Shown: piece by piece, positions 15,162 to 23,924 of the stretch
Position numbering within the stretch: position 1 is the stretch's first letter
Layout of the letters: every line of letters starts with the position of its first letter
From: a virus
Virus record (IMG/VR): IMGVR_UViG_3300041964_000083
Location: 89,953 to 153,952 of that record
Strand: one strand, 5' to 3'
Length of the DNA: 64,000 nucleotides
The notes under the pieces: generated by a model
The model's input: only the letters and a program-made list of their open reading frames with translations
The model's database searches: none
Told to the model about the DNA's origin: nothing
Made by a program: the position numbers and the translations under genes

Positions 15162-15893
15162 ATGTCAATCACTAATCAACCTGTTGCATTCCCAAAGGCA
15201 ATATGTGAAAACGAAATGATAGCTTGGTTGCTGGATCAGTTTGTATGTGAAGCCGACATAGACAAAACTCCTTTTTCTTTAATGGCATGGGCTGATTTAA
15301 TGAAACAAGGACTTGTTGATGTTTTTAAAACTCCAGCAGGTTATAAAGACCCGTCAGGAGATCTTGTTTTGCGAGGTATAGTTAGAATCAAAACTGACGC
15401 ATCGCCTGAGTCTTTAACTATCTTTGGAGAAAGAGCAAAGGTTGATTTTTTCGACAATATTAGTGTTTCTGAAATTGCGCCATCCCCCGCTGTTTTAGAT
15501 AACCCAACAATCAATCAAGGACGGGGTGCTGTAATTAAATGGAAATATTTATCTTTCCGCTCTGAGCATGAGGTCGTAATCGCGTCTTCTTTTGATGCCC
15601 TCGGCGTGATGTTCTTTCCCAATGCTGCCGTAAGATTGACTGAGAATGGCAAACGAGTCACCAAAGAAGTAGATTTTCTTGTTTGCAAAAATGGACGTTG
15701 GGGAATTCTAGAAGTTGACGGCTCCCAGCATAGAGAAAGTAGAGCAGAAGATATGATGCGAGATGATGCTTTTACTGATGCAGGCGTTTGGTTTATTCGT
15801 CGCTACCCCGCAAGTGTTTGTATACAAAAATCAGAATGGGTAGTACAAGACTTCATCTCACGTCTAGACGCTTACTACTTGCGATTGAAATAA
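15162..15893 (+). CDS. PD-(D/E)XK nuclease-like protein (DUF559/Vsr-type core)
   Basis: 243 residues. The C-terminal half has a restriction-endonuclease-like core: SEHEVVIASSFDALGVMFFP, then TKEVDFLVCKNGRWGILEVD with GSQH, and a downstream RDDAFTDAGVWFIRRYPA. The spacing of EVDFLV (Asp) and ILEVDGSQH (Glu-x-Asp...His) is as in DUF559/Vsr-fold nucleases, which cut DNA. The N-terminal 120 residues are unknown. It stands alone on the plus strand beyond module B, so a restriction or self-defence role is possible. The conserved motif is seen; activity is inferred. Confidence 0.7.
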   Translation: MSITNQPVAFPKAICENEMIAWLLDQFVCEADIDKTPFSLMAWADLMKQGLVDVFKTPAGYKDPSGDLVLRGIVRIKTDASPESLTIFGERAKVDFFDNISVSEIAPSPAVLDNPTINQGRGAVIKWKYLSFRSEHEVVIASSFDALGVMFFPNAAVRLTENGKRVTKEVDFLVCKNGRWGILEVDGSQHRESRAEDMMRDDAFTDAGVWFIRRYPASVCIQKSEWVVQDFISRLDAYYLRLK

Positions 15894-15946
15894 CTTAATT
15901 ATTATTAAAGCGGGGATTCTATGATTTTCGGCTGTTCGTTCCATAT

Positions 15947-16669
15947 TCACCATCCCTCCGGTAACTCCACACCGATCGCGCACAAACTTCTGGTAATCCT
16001 TTCCTTATTCTCCTCGAACAGTGGGTGGTCGGGTACATCGCCACCAATAGAGGCTAGCGGGATACTGAGGGTTTCTTTGTTCTCGTCTTCCTTATCGGGT
16101 GGCGTAAGGCGATGATTAGCTTGGACGAGCATCTTGGCTAGGTCTTGAGTACCGAACTGCTGAAATAGGTCTTTGGCACGAAGCTTGAATATCAGGAGAG
16201 TGTCTACCCAAATATCAAGCTCACTATCCCCCGTGGTGTGTTTGGGTGGAGTGTCGTCCCCTGTTGAGTAGGTGTACCCCATAAGTTGGGATAGCTTTGA
16301 TAAGCCCACAACGAGTTCGTTTGTGACGGGGTGAGTAACGGGGTCGGTGCAGATGAAGAATTTGTGGCGGCAAAGGGAGGTGATGCGATCGCAGTTCACT
16401 ACCCACCCACTACTTACTTGCTTTAAATTCTCGCTCAATTCTTGTACCCCTGCAAGGGGGAGTTGATTGGCAATCTTCTGGTAGTAGCGCTTAAGAGTTT
16501 CGTAGATTTGGTACTCGACTACTTCGTTGTAGGGATAGATTTCATAGCCCTCAAGCTGGGTGAGGAGCGCTAGATGATATTGGCGGATGAGGGAAGAGTG
16601 CGCGATCGCAGGCGTCTTGATAAACGCAAAATCACCGTCGATAAAATCAATCTGCTCCCAGTTCGGCAT
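15947..16669 (-). CDS. Phage structural-region hypothetical protein, 240 aa
   Basis: Last gene of a minus-strand structural run (19461 to 15947), overlapping its neighbour by one base. Alpha-helical (IYETLKRYYQKIANQLPLAG) with a polar C-terminus. No domain recognised; probably a virion or tail-assembly protein by position. Confidence 0.6.
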   Translation of the reverse strand: MPNWEQIDFIDGDFAFIKTPAIAHSSLIRQYHLALLTQLEGYEIYPYNEVVEYQIYETLKRYYQKIANQLPLAGVQELSENLKQVSSGWVVNCDRITSLCRHKFFICTDPVTHPVTNELVVGLSKLSQLMGYTYSTGDDTPPKHTTGDSELDIWVDTLLIFKLRAKDLFQQFGTQDLAKMLVQANHRLTPPDKEDENKETLSIPLASIGGDVPDHPLFEENKERITRSLCAIGVELPEGW

Positions 16670-18144
16670 CAGGCGTAATAACTCGCAGCGATAACCACAG
16701 CCCCTATTGATAACGGATAAAATTTATTTACTTTAATATCTTCTTCTACTTCAATCGTATTGTTTATGAGATTGATAACTGCTTTCCATACAGGAATATC
16801 TTTTAATTCCGCGTTTGGTGTTTTATAAATGTTTGAACTATTTTGATAAAGAGCTAATGTTTTGGTCTGCCATAACCCCTGCTGAAATTGTCCAGAATTA
16901 GCTGGGGGAAGAACTAGATAATAATTGTTATCAATTAAACTTGCACCACGCTGCGAATTTAATGATTGAAATTTATCAATGTTATAAGGAATATCAATTT
17001 TATCTTTGTTATTAGGTTTTTCATTAACAAAAACCAAGTTATTTTCTTGAGTTTCAGTTCGATCTCCATTAACCGTATTAGAAACATTCTCCTCTTGTTG
17101 GTAAATGTAAGCATTTTTCCCTGATATCTGTGGTGTAACGGTTAAAGATCGTGTTCCTGATATAACAGGTCCTGTAACACCTGTATCTGTTTGTACCGTA
17201 TCCTCATTTAAACTATATTGATATTCGGTGTTGATAATTTTTTTTGATAAACTCTTTGAATATAAAACATAAGTTGGTGTGATAGACGATTGATTTCTAA
17301 TGTCTTTAATTTTAGTTATAAAACTAGAAGAAACATTAGAAATTTGCACAGAAATTATTTCGTGAGTACGATTCATCTCATAAGATAATGCGCCTATCGT
17401 TACGTCTACCGTTTTATTAAACGCAAAACCAATATTCCCAACAGAATAAATATTATTTGTTTGTTGAAAATTATCACTTTGAGTGTAGTTAAAACTTCCT
17501 GATCCAAAAACCAAAGGACTTGTGCTTTCGTAGCTCCAGGAAGATGAGGTATCTGTGTATGTTTGCCCAATAGCTCTAACGCTCCCTTGAAATGTCCCTA
17601 CCCAATTTCCAAATCCGATCCAATTCAACAAGTATGTCCACGGCTCGGTACAGGTGTAAATTTTGTTGTTATAAACATTAACAACGCGATCACTAAACTT
17701 AAACCCAGCGACCCAATCATTCTTCCCTCGTCCCGTATTTGAAAACTGGACTACAGGAAGTGTAGTTGTAGTGTAAATTTGAACAGGTTTTTTGCGATCA
17801 CCGCCAACATACCAATCGTATCCTTGAGCGGTTCTGATATAGAAAAGAACTTTGATGGGTCCTGTGTCCACCTGAATATTGTTAGGACGCGATCGCCTAG
17901 AGATTAACGTGTTGTCAGATATAGTTTGGTTAGGAGACTGGAAGGCATACCAGGTACCATTAGCGCGTTGCAGCAAGGTAGGTTGAGTTGTACAGGGGGT
18001 AGCTGCGATCGCGTTAACACTACCATTTTCGCCCTGCACATTTACCGTACCATCAGCATTCATCCCCGTCGCTAACCCAATCGCTTCGTCTGGGTCATTG
18101 GTAAGAAAGTCGTGAAGCTCTTTGGAGGTGTCTTGGTCGCTCAA
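16669..18144 (-). CDS. Large virion/tail-type protein, 491 aa
   Basis: Residues 20-60 (ATGMNADGTVNVQGENGSVN) and the strand-rich, Ser/Thr/Asn-rich body (SSSWSYESTSPLVFGSGSFN) are typical of phage tail or fibre proteins. The stretch 16700-17700 is visibly richer in A+T than the flanks and nearly lacks HIP1, while 17850-18144 has HIP1 again, suggesting a mosaic gene with an exchanged C-terminal part. Four-base overlap with the gene upstream. Confidence 0.65.
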   Translation of the reverse strand: MSDQDTSKELHDFLTNDPDEAIGLATGMNADGTVNVQGENGSVNAIAATPCTTQPTLLQRANGTWYAFQSPNQTISDNTLISRRSRPNNIQVDTGPIKVLFYIRTAQGYDWYVGGDRKKPVQIYTTTTLPVVQFSNTGRGKNDWVAGFKFSDRVVNVYNNKIYTCTEPWTYLLNWIGFGNWVGTFQGSVRAIGQTYTDTSSSWSYESTSPLVFGSGSFNYTQSDNFQQTNNIYSVGNIGFAFNKTVDVTIGALSYEMNRTHEIISVQISNVSSSFITKIKDIRNQSSITPTYVLYSKSLSKKIINTEYQYSLNEDTVQTDTGVTGPVISGTRSLTVTPQISGKNAYIYQQEENVSNTVNGDRTETQENNLVFVNEKPNNKDKIDIPYNIDKFQSLNSQRGASLIDNNYYLVLPPANSGQFQQGLWQTKTLALYQNSSNIYKTPNAELKDIPVWKAVINLINNTIEVEEDIKVNKFYPLSIGAVVIAASYYA

Positions 18145-18794
18145 AGTAAATGAAATGTTGTGCGATCGTGTAAATAAACTAACTCAATTCTACGACGTTC
18201 CTGCTCGATGTGCTGAGAGCTACGGATAAGGTCTACAAAGCTTGAAGCTAAATAGAATTCGTTGTTGTCAGCAAAAACTATCTTTGCTTCGAGGTGTTTA
18301 AATTGTTCTTGGGAGATGGATACAGCAGGCGGTTGAATAACGGGAAATTTGGCAAACTTGATGTGCTTGCCAGCGAGATCAGGGGATACTTCGATAATGC
18401 CGCCCTCGGCAATTGTAAGTTGTCCAGTTCCCGTGATTTGGGAGACTATACTCACACCCTGAGCTTCGCCTTTGGCTGGGAGATACGCGATCGCAGGTGT
18501 AGTTTCATCCTGAGCCATAATTCGCCCGGTTTTACCCAGTAGATGTAATTGCCCTTTTGTCCCATGTAGGTAGGTTTCAGCTTCAGCGTACATGGCTGGT
18601 GTTTCATCAACCTTGTACTTGCTGCCAATACTAATTGCATACAATTCAGCTCCCCCACCTAAAAAGGAGAGGGAGATGCGATCCGATGTAATCGTAATGT
18701 CGGGAGGTTTGGCGATCGCGGGTACTACTGCACCATCAGCAACAAGCCAAGCGCGAAGCGGTGTAGTATCTTCAAGCGGGGCGGGGAATACCAT
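18141..18794 (-). CDS. Phage structural-region protein, 217 aa
   Basis: Beta-rich (RISLSFLGGGAELYAISIGS) with a helical C-terminus. Its start overlaps the gene upstream by 23 bp. Tail or virion assembly is inferred from the neighbours only. Confidence 0.6.
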   Translation of the reverse strand: MVFPAPLEDTTPLRAWLVADGAVVPAIAKPPDITITSDRISLSFLGGGAELYAISIGSKYKVDETPAMYAEAETYLHGTKGQLHLLGKTGRIMAQDETTPAIAYLPAKGEAQGVSIVSQITGTGQLTIAEGGIIEVSPDLAGKHIKFAKFPVIQPPAVSISQEQFKHLEAKIVFADNNEFYLASSFVDLIRSSQHIEQERRRIELVYLHDRTTFHLL

Positions 18795-19461
18795 TGTCTA
18801 TCTGAATGGTGTCTAGGGAACGCGGACCTTTAGCGGCATACTTCACCGGCGCTTGAAATTCAACGCTAGTTGCAGCACCCGTAAACCACTGTACCGTGAT
18901 ATCACATAGCGGTAGACCGGTGGGGTCAACTGAGTAAATAAGGTTAGCCTCCATGATTTTCACATGGCGCACACTACCAGATGCTGGGGTTGTCGTCGCG
19001 ATCGTCACGTTTCCAACAGCGGTACTACCCGCGTTGTCGAGCGTGAAAGCCAAGCCCGCTACAGCACCGGTTATCGTGATTGTGCCGTTACTGGCTTTGG
19101 CGTTTACCCTAGGGTCTTCGTTGAGCTGTTTAGCGAGGTTTTGGGCAATGATTGTCACCGTGTCAGCATTCTTTTGGCGATAGAGTGCTGTTCCTGGTGC
19201 TAGCGTCACGTTGGACGTACCACTGGTTGGTGGGGCATCACCTGCGATCGCAAGAGAATAAACGTCACCCGTTGCACCGGCTGTAATAGTAACGGTAGAT
19301 GTTTGGATTGCCGCTGCGGGGTCGAGGGAGATGTATTGCTCGACTTTGACTTGATTTTCGTTTGGCGTAGCTACCCGGCACTCTGAAACAACAGACGCTG
19401 GTGCAGTTTGAGATAGTTTTGGTCGATTAAAAGTAAGTGTTCCAGTAGCTTGATCTGGCAT
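18772..19461 (-). CDS. Phage structural protein with Thr/Ala-rich beta repeats, 229 aa
   Basis: Residues 50-170 are a chain of short strands (TSTVTITAGATGDVYSLAIA, then NGTITITGAVAGLAFTLDNA), the pattern of Ig-like or tail-tube decoration domains. First gene of the 19461-15947 structural run. Confidence 0.65.
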   Translation of the reverse strand: MPDQATGTLTFNRPKLSQTAPASVVSECRVATPNENQVKVEQYISLDPAAAIQTSTVTITAGATGDVYSLAIAGDAPPTSGTSNVTLAPGTALYRQKNADTVTIIAQNLAKQLNEDPRVNAKASNGTITITGAVAGLAFTLDNAGSTAVGNVTIATTTPASGSVRHVKIMEANLIYSVDPTGLPLCDITVQWFTGAATSVEFQAPVKYAAKGPRSLDTIQIDNGIPRPA

Positions 19462-19548
19462 AGCTGGTATAGGTTTTGAGTTGCAACTACTTCAACTTCT
19501 AACCTATGTAGTAGTTCAATCGACTGAATCACTCGAAATTGCATCGGC

Positions 19549-19567
19549 TGACAACGATTCGTTGTCA
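19549..19567. repeat. 19-bp dispersed palindrome, copy 8
   Basis: TGACAACG-ATT-CGTTGTCA. Its right end is the TGA stop of the minus-strand ribbon-helix-helix gene. Confidence 0.85.
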
Positions 19568-19771
19568 GTCATCGGCTGTTGGGTTGTTTAGCGATCGCGC
19601 ATACCTCTCTACTAACTCGCTCCGACTAATCCCCAACCTTGTAGCTTCGGCATCAAGATTGGTGCGTGCCGTAGGCGTAAGCGATAAGTTGACATTTACC
19701 TTAGCTTCGCCATGTTCTGTTCTAGCCTCCCCTTTCTTCGGTTTTGTTTTAGTGAATCTTGTTTTTCCCAT
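19565..19771 (-). CDS. Ribbon-helix-helix DNA-binding protein, 68 aa
   Basis: A basic N-terminus (MGKTRFTKTKPKKGEARTEH) leads into VNVNLSLTPTARTNLDAEAT and RLGISRSELVERYAR, a clear strand-helix-helix of the CopG/Arc type. I use the ATG at 19771. Half of the 19-bp palindrome (TGACAACG, 19775-19782) lies just upstream and overlaps the -35 of the divergent promoter, so this repressor could control its neighbour. Confidence 0.8.
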   Translation of the reverse strand: MGKTRFTKTKPKKGEARTEHGEAKVNVNLSLTPTARTNLDAEATRLGISRSELVERYARSLNNPTADD

Positions 19772-19773
19772 TA

Positions 19774-19802
19774 TTGACAACGTTTTGAATATTGCGTATT
19801 AT
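19774..19802 (+). promoter_or_regulatory. Strong sigma70-type promoter with half palindrome
   Basis: TTGACA (19774-19779), 17 bp, TATTAT (19797-19802). TGACAACG, one arm of the dispersed palindrome, covers the -35 element. Drives the gene starting at 19833 with a leader of about 24 bases. Confidence 0.75.
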
Positions 19803-19832
19803 TAAGTTATCAACTTTATGAGAAAAGGTCAA

Positions 19833-20579
19833 ATGACTCAATTTAAAGGATTTGGTTCAGCCCCAAAACTAATAAAAGGATGGCTGCTCCCAGAGTTGCA
19901 AGAGAATTACACCGACAACGCATACAACATGGCGTCATTAAAAACAACGATAAACCTATGGACTGGTTATCTTTGTTACCGAAAAGTAGACAAAAGTGAT
20001 TGTTTTGAGCGTCGAGTTGAAGTGGCGTCATCTTGTTTTGCTTTGTTATGCCAAATAGATTCCGAGCTTGACAAACTAACAGCCGATGAAACAAACTTTA
20101 AGTCTTTGATTAATCGATTGAAAAATGATGATGACTTTTATATTTCGTTTATCAACAAAAGGTACGAATTAGTCAAAGCTCGGACACTTGCAGGAGATAC
20201 CGAAGATTTGAATGTACTGATCAAAGAGTCATACGACTACAAGGATTGGCTTAAAGAATCTGGTGTTTTGTCTGCTGGTATTGAGTTAGTTGATGGCTGG
20301 GGGCATCCATTATCAGCAGCAGGTAAGGTAATTGACGGCGAAGAAACAATGAATACTTGGGCATTTGCCAGCATGATTTGCGCTACAGCCACAAAACGAC
20401 TAGAAGGTGGAAATCAAGAAAAAGCCGTTTCTATGTTGATTACATTTGGCGTACTTGAACCTGAAACATGGCAAACAAAAGTTGAAATATGTCGGCAAAT
20501 AGACGCTGAGTACATTCAAATAATCAATCGCTGCCACGCTGAACTTGAAAACAAGCTGGAAAAAGCTTTTGAGAAGTAG
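19833..20579 (+). CDS. Hypothetical protein, 248 aa
   Basis: Start chosen at ATG 19833 because AAGG lies at proper distance and the promoter at 19774-19802 would place the upstream ATG (19818) only nine bases into the message. Entirely helical, acidic, without motifs (TTINLWTGYLCYRKVDKSDC, then LVDGWGHPLSAAGKVIDGEE). Unknown function; first of a plus-strand island between structural blocks. Confidence 0.6.
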   Translation: MTQFKGFGSAPKLIKGWLLPELQENYTDNAYNMASLKTTINLWTGYLCYRKVDKSDCFERRVEVASSCFALLCQIDSELDKLTADETNFKSLINRLKNDDDFYISFINKRYELVKARTLAGDTEDLNVLIKESYDYKDWLKESGVLSAGIELVDGWGHPLSAAGKVIDGEETMNTWAFASMICATATKRLEGGNQEKAVSMLITFGVLEPETWQTKVEICRQIDAEYIQIINRCHAELENKLEKAFEK

Positions 20580-20681
20580 TGTAGCCTTCTAGGTAAACAC
20601 TGTATGCGATCGCGTCTTGTCTGGAAAACTTACGCGATCGCACGTCCACTAACCCACAAGCTAATGGAGCAACTATCCATC

Positions 20682-21560
20682 ATGACACAAATTGAGCAAG
20701 TTGTTAAACAAATTCAATCAGAGTTCCGCGTAAACCCCAATGGGCAAGTATTTACCAGTATTCGCGGTGCAGCAAGGTTAGCCGATATTGATGAATCGTC
20801 AATTAGAACAGCTCTCCATAGTGCGGGACAAAAACCATCGCGTTTAGCTGAATTCCTTATCCAACAAGGATTTGAAAGTGCGGAGCTAATTTCGTGGGTA
20901 ACTACAAGGATACCCGATATTGCACTTGCGTTGATTCTTGAGTACTACGCTTACGAGTGCCAAGAACGCTATCGCTCAGAGCAAGCCAAGCTTTGTTGTC
21001 GCGCATTTAATTCCGTAGGTATCAGGGATTGGGTTAAAAAATCAATAGGGTGGGAGGTACAACTAGCAAGCGGGATAACCAAAACCGAAAGCCGTATAGA
21101 AGAAATACTGGCTCAAAACCAGCAAATGATGCAGCAAAGTCAGCAAATGATGATGGCAATCGCGATGATGTGTCAGCAGCAAGGAATCCAAATGGAATCA
21201 CTTGCATCACAGGTTTCTTCTGTTGATACCCGACTAACGCGCATCGAATCAGACCGCGATGATGCAATTGCAGAACTCGATGAAGCCGAACCCCCATCTG
21301 TTGAAGCAGAAGACCTAACCACCCGTGCCAAACTTAATCGCTTGGTTCGCGATTATAGTGCGGCTACCGCTATTCCGTTTAGCGAAGTGTGGAAGCGAGT
21401 ATATCGAGAATTCCGCGATCGATATCATGTTGATCTCAAGCGGCGGTCTAAAAATATCCAAGAAAGTGGCGGCAAAAAGCTAAGTTCTTTAGATGTTTGC
21501 GAACACCTCGGCATGATAGAACAGCTATACGCTGTAGCATTTGCGCTATTAAAAGCTTAA
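20682..21560 (+). CDS. Antirepressor-like phage regulator, 292 aa
   Basis: Start at ATG 20682 (MTQIEQVVKQIQSEFRVNPN). Residues 1-130 resemble the N-terminal regions of cyanobacterial phage regulators (FTSIRGAARLADIDESSIRT, EFLIQQGF, LEYYAYECQERY, then IRDWVKKSIGW); a Gln/Met-rich coiled coil (QQMMQQSQQMMMAIAMMCQQ) follows, and the C-terminal block (AKLNRLVRDYSAATAIPFSE, then VWKRVYREFRDRYHVDL) resembles KilAC/antirepressor tails. It probably alters lysis-lysogeny control. A HIP1-pair element lies in its leader at 20605-20645. Confidence 0.6.
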   Translation: MTQIEQVVKQIQSEFRVNPNGQVFTSIRGAARLADIDESSIRTALHSAGQKPSRLAEFLIQQGFESAELISWVTTRIPDIALALILEYYAYECQERYRSEQAKLCCRAFNSVGIRDWVKKSIGWEVQLASGITKTESRIEEILAQNQQMMQQSQQMMMAIAMMCQQQGIQMESLASQVSSVDTRLTRIESDRDDAIAELDEAEPPSVEAEDLTTRAKLNRLVRDYSAATAIPFSEVWKRVYREFRDRYHVDLKRRSKNIQESGGKKLSSLDVCEHLGMIEQLYAVAFALLKA

Positions 21561-21577
21561 TTCGCTTAGGCTTTTGT

Positions 21578-21610
21578 CAACCTGCCATTCTCTTTGTAGT
21601 TGGCAGGTTG
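21578..21610 (+). terminator. Hairpin after the antirepressor-like gene
   Basis: CAACCTGCCA / TGGCAGGTTG, 10-bp perfect stem with a 13-base loop. No T-run follows, so it may be a processing or leader hairpin rather than a classical terminator. Confidence 0.5.
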
Positions 21611-21651
21611 GGCAAATCGCCCTTGTCAACACACAACACCCAACAAGTAAA

Positions 21652-21885
21652 ATGGCTGAATCAATCAAGGTAACTGTCAAGAAAGAATTAGAAATTGACT
21701 TAGACACTCTTCAAAACCATTGCTCTGATGATGCTGAAAAAATGGAAAAGATGCTTAATTTATTTCAAAGCATTGAGAAAGAAGACGATTTGTTTAAGCG
21801 TGAAAACGAAGACTTGCTTATCTTATTAGGGGAAATTACCGAAGAAGACGGGGATTCAGACACAAGGTTTGAAATTTACGTTTAA
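21652..21885 (+). CDS. Acidic hypothetical protein, 77 aa
   Basis: Start MAESIKVTVKKELEIDLDTL. Very acidic and helical (QNHCSDDAEKMEKMLNLFQS, then LLGEITEEDGDSDTRFEIYV), the composition of DNA-mimic or accessory phage proteins, though nothing more specific is visible. Confidence 0.55.
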   Translation: MAESIKVTVKKELEIDLDTLQNHCSDDAEKMEKMLNLFQSIEKEDDLFKRENEDLLILLGEITEEDGDSDTRFEIYV

Positions 21886-21970
21886 GTTTATTTGCGATCG
21901 CGTACTGCTTCCCTTAAAGATTAGGAATACGCGATCGCGCAACTACATCAACAATCAAAGGAGCAAAACA

Positions 21971-22255
21971 ATGGTAGAATACACAGTTCGATTTAGAGTT
22001 GAAATCAAATACCTCACAGAGGAAGAACAAGAAGAAGCGATTTTGTTAGAAAAAATGAATGTTTATGAAAACAAACTTGTATCTTTAACACCCGAACAGG
22101 TTTTTCAAGAGGATGCCGTGTATATTTGGGATACGTATATTTGGTTTGAGCAAAGCTTAAATTTTGTGCCTCAAATTGGAATGGAGTTCCCCGATGTTTT
22201 TGATAACTTGAAATGGTGGAAACCTGATGACATACCAATCGTGTCACATATATAG
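21971..22255 (+). pseudogene. Hypothetical gene cut by the IS630 insertion (5' part)
   Basis: MVEYTVRFRVEIKYLTEEEQ to ...PIVSHI; the TAG stop at 22253-22255 is supplied by the insertion sequence end. Removing the element and one TA copy rejoins this frame to 23396-23500, giving ...SHI-AYYFKHSVFIVDLDYGCN... and a natural TAA. The intact protein would have had 128 residues. Function unknown; SD GGAG precedes the ATG. Confidence 0.75.
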
Positions 22256-23393
22256 CCAGTCTAAATGATTCGTGAAAGCGAATGCCGCGAATAAGTGATA
22301 AAGTAGAAAGTTATTTTAGGGAAATAATAATGATATCTGAGTCGAGAGAGAAAGAAATTAAGACTTTAACAGACTTCATCACTAGTAATCCAGACCCCAG
22401 AGAGTTGAAGAGAGCCTTGGCGATAAAATTAGCACTAGAAGGCTATGCTTATCGAGCTATTAAACAAAGTTTAGGAGTGTCTTATGGATTTATAAGTAAA
22501 TGGAAAACAAGTTTTGAAGCCTGGGGAATATCCGGAATTAAATTAGCTCATAAAGGGAGCCAAAGTTTCTTGACTGAAGAACAAATAGAACAAGTAATAA
22601 CTTGGCTATTTTCCCAAAATCATTGGGATATATCCGAATTAGAAGTTTATCTAATAGACCATTATGACGTGGTCTTTCAATCACCGCAGAGTTATTATGC
22701 GCTGCTGAAGAAAGCTCGGATAAGTTGGCAAAAAGCTCAACAAGTCAATCCTCGCCAAAACCCGGAATTGGTAAAAAAAAGAACTCAAGAACTCGCCAAT
22801 CTCCTGGAAAATAGACGCCAAGAGATAGAAGCGGGAAGCCTTGTCGTCTATCTTATAGACGAATGTCATCTGCTGTGGAATGATATTTGTGGTTACCTAT
22901 GGAATTTCATTAAAAATCCTCGAAAAGTTCCCCTGCTCAATCCTAAAGAAAGACAAACTTACTATGGAGCCTTAAATTTAATGTCTCCGGACTTTGTTCT
23001 ATCAGCTTATCAGGCTGGAAATGGGGAATGTACGGTAGATTTTGTCAAGAAATTACTGGAAAGAAATAAACGGGCGAAACTTTTGCTGATTTGGGATGGA
23101 GCCATCTATCATCGTGGTCAAGAAATGCAGGAATTTTTAGCTCAACACAATGATGGTTTATCTCCCGATGAATGGCGAATTACTTGTGAGTTATTTCCTG
23201 CCTATGCTCCCGAAGAAAATCCGGTTGAAGCCATTTGGTTACAATTAAAAAGTTTACTGAGAAGATTTTATAGATTTGGGAAGAATTTTAACATAGTTAA
23301 ACGTCTTTTCAAAATGTTTGCTGACCTAAAACTTTTCAATTTTCCTAATCTTGAAAGGTATCAGGCATTTTCACAATTCATTTAGACTAGCTA
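22253..23393 (+). mobile_element. IS630-family insertion sequence
   Basis: Terminal inverted repeats of 22 bp at 22253-22274 and 23372-23393 differ at only a few positions (left TAGCCAGTCTAAATGA, right complement TAGCTAGTCTAAATGA). TA dinucleotides flank both ends (22251-22252 and 23394-23395), the target duplication of the IS630/Tc1 group. One transposase gene inside. Confidence 0.9.
22282..23385 (+). CDS. IS630-family transposase
   Basis: 367 residues (or 351 from the ATG at 22330). The N-terminal helix-turn-helix (RAIKQSLGVSYGFISKWKTS) is followed by a DDE catalytic domain: Asp in VVYLIDECHLLW, Asp in LLLIWDGAIYHRG and Glu in YAPEENPVEAIWLQLK. It cuts and pastes the element at TA sites. 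Length and triad are complete, so it may be active. Its stop lies inside the right inverted repeat. Codon use is more A+T-rich than the neighbours, and there is no HIP1 site in the gene, consistent with recent arrival. Confidence 0.93.
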   Translation: MPRISDKVESYFREIIMISESREKEIKTLTDFITSNPDPRELKRALAIKLALEGYAYRAIKQSLGVSYGFISKWKTSFEAWGISGIKLAHKGSQSFLTEEQIEQVITWLFSQNHWDISELEVYLIDHYDVVFQSPQSYYALLKKARISWQKAQQVNPRQNPELVKKRTQELANLLENRRQEIEAGSLVVYLIDECHLLWNDICGYLWNFIKNPRKVPLLNPKERQTYYGALNLMSPDFVLSAYQAGNGECTVDFVKKLLERNKRAKLLLIWDGAIYHRGQEMQEFLAQHNDGLSPDEWRITCELFPAYAPEENPVEAIWLQLKSLLRRFYRFGKNFNIVKRLFKMFADLKLFNFPNLERYQAFSQFI

Positions 23394-23395
23394 TA

Positions 23396-23500
23396 GCTTA
23401 TTACTTTAAACACAGTGTCTTCATTGTTGATTTAGATTATGGGTGTAACTACCTAGATACAATCAGACGAATAGCAGTAAGACAGATTCAAAGTTTATAA
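23396..23500 (+). pseudogene. Hypothetical gene cut by the IS630 insertion (3' part)
   Basis: In frame with 21971-22252 once the element is removed. Encodes AYYFKHSVFIVDLDYGCNYL and DTIRRIAVRQIQSL before TAA at 23498-23500. Confidence 0.75.
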
Positions 23501-23531
23501 TCGCACAATTCAATTAACAATCAAAAAAACA

Positions 23532-23864
23532 ATGAGTTACTTGGACGATCTAATAGTAATCAAATACATAGGGACAATTTTTTACGTTAGTCCTGATAAA
23601 AACAAACAGTTTTACACCGTTGAAAGCAAAGTTCCTCTAATAACAACAGAGAATGTACCTTTTGATAAAATCCAGGAAGCTGTACAAAAGCAATGTTTGC
23701 TTAAGGATGCGTATTACAAAGCAACAAAATCAACGTGTGGTTATGAAACTGTGGCTGAATTAGAAGCAATGCATCCTTTCGCGTCGTGGGCAGAAATCTC
23801 TGCGGGTAATAAAGAACTGGAAAATGTCTTGATAAATCAACTCAATCTCAATAACACAGATTGA
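23532..23864 (+). CDS. Hypothetical protein, 110 aa
   Basis: MSYLDDLIVIKYIGTIFYVS, mixed strands then helices, acidic. Ends before palindrome copy 9 and the bidirectional terminator at 23898. No family recognised. Confidence 0.6.
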   Translation: MSYLDDLIVIKYIGTIFYVSPDKNKQFYTVESKVPLITTENVPFDKIQEAVQKQCLLKDAYYKATKSTCGYETVAELEAMHPFASWAEISAGNKELENVLINQLNLNNTD

Positions 23865-23879
23865 GTAAGACTACCCAAC

Positions 23880-23898
23880 TAACAACTAATCGATGTTA
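23880..23898. repeat. 19-bp dispersed palindrome, copy 9 (variant)
   Basis: TAACAACT-AAT-CGATGTTA: both outer G/C positions have changed symmetrically to A/T, keeping the arms complementary there. It touches the terminator at 23898. Confidence 0.6.
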
Positions 23899-23923
23899 AA
23901 CCCCACTAAACGTGGGGTTTTTT
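23898..23923. terminator. Bidirectional intrinsic terminator
   Basis: AAACCCCAC / GTGGGGTTT around a 5-base loop with T-runs on both strands, between convergent genes. Confidence 0.85.
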
Positions 23924-23924
23924 G

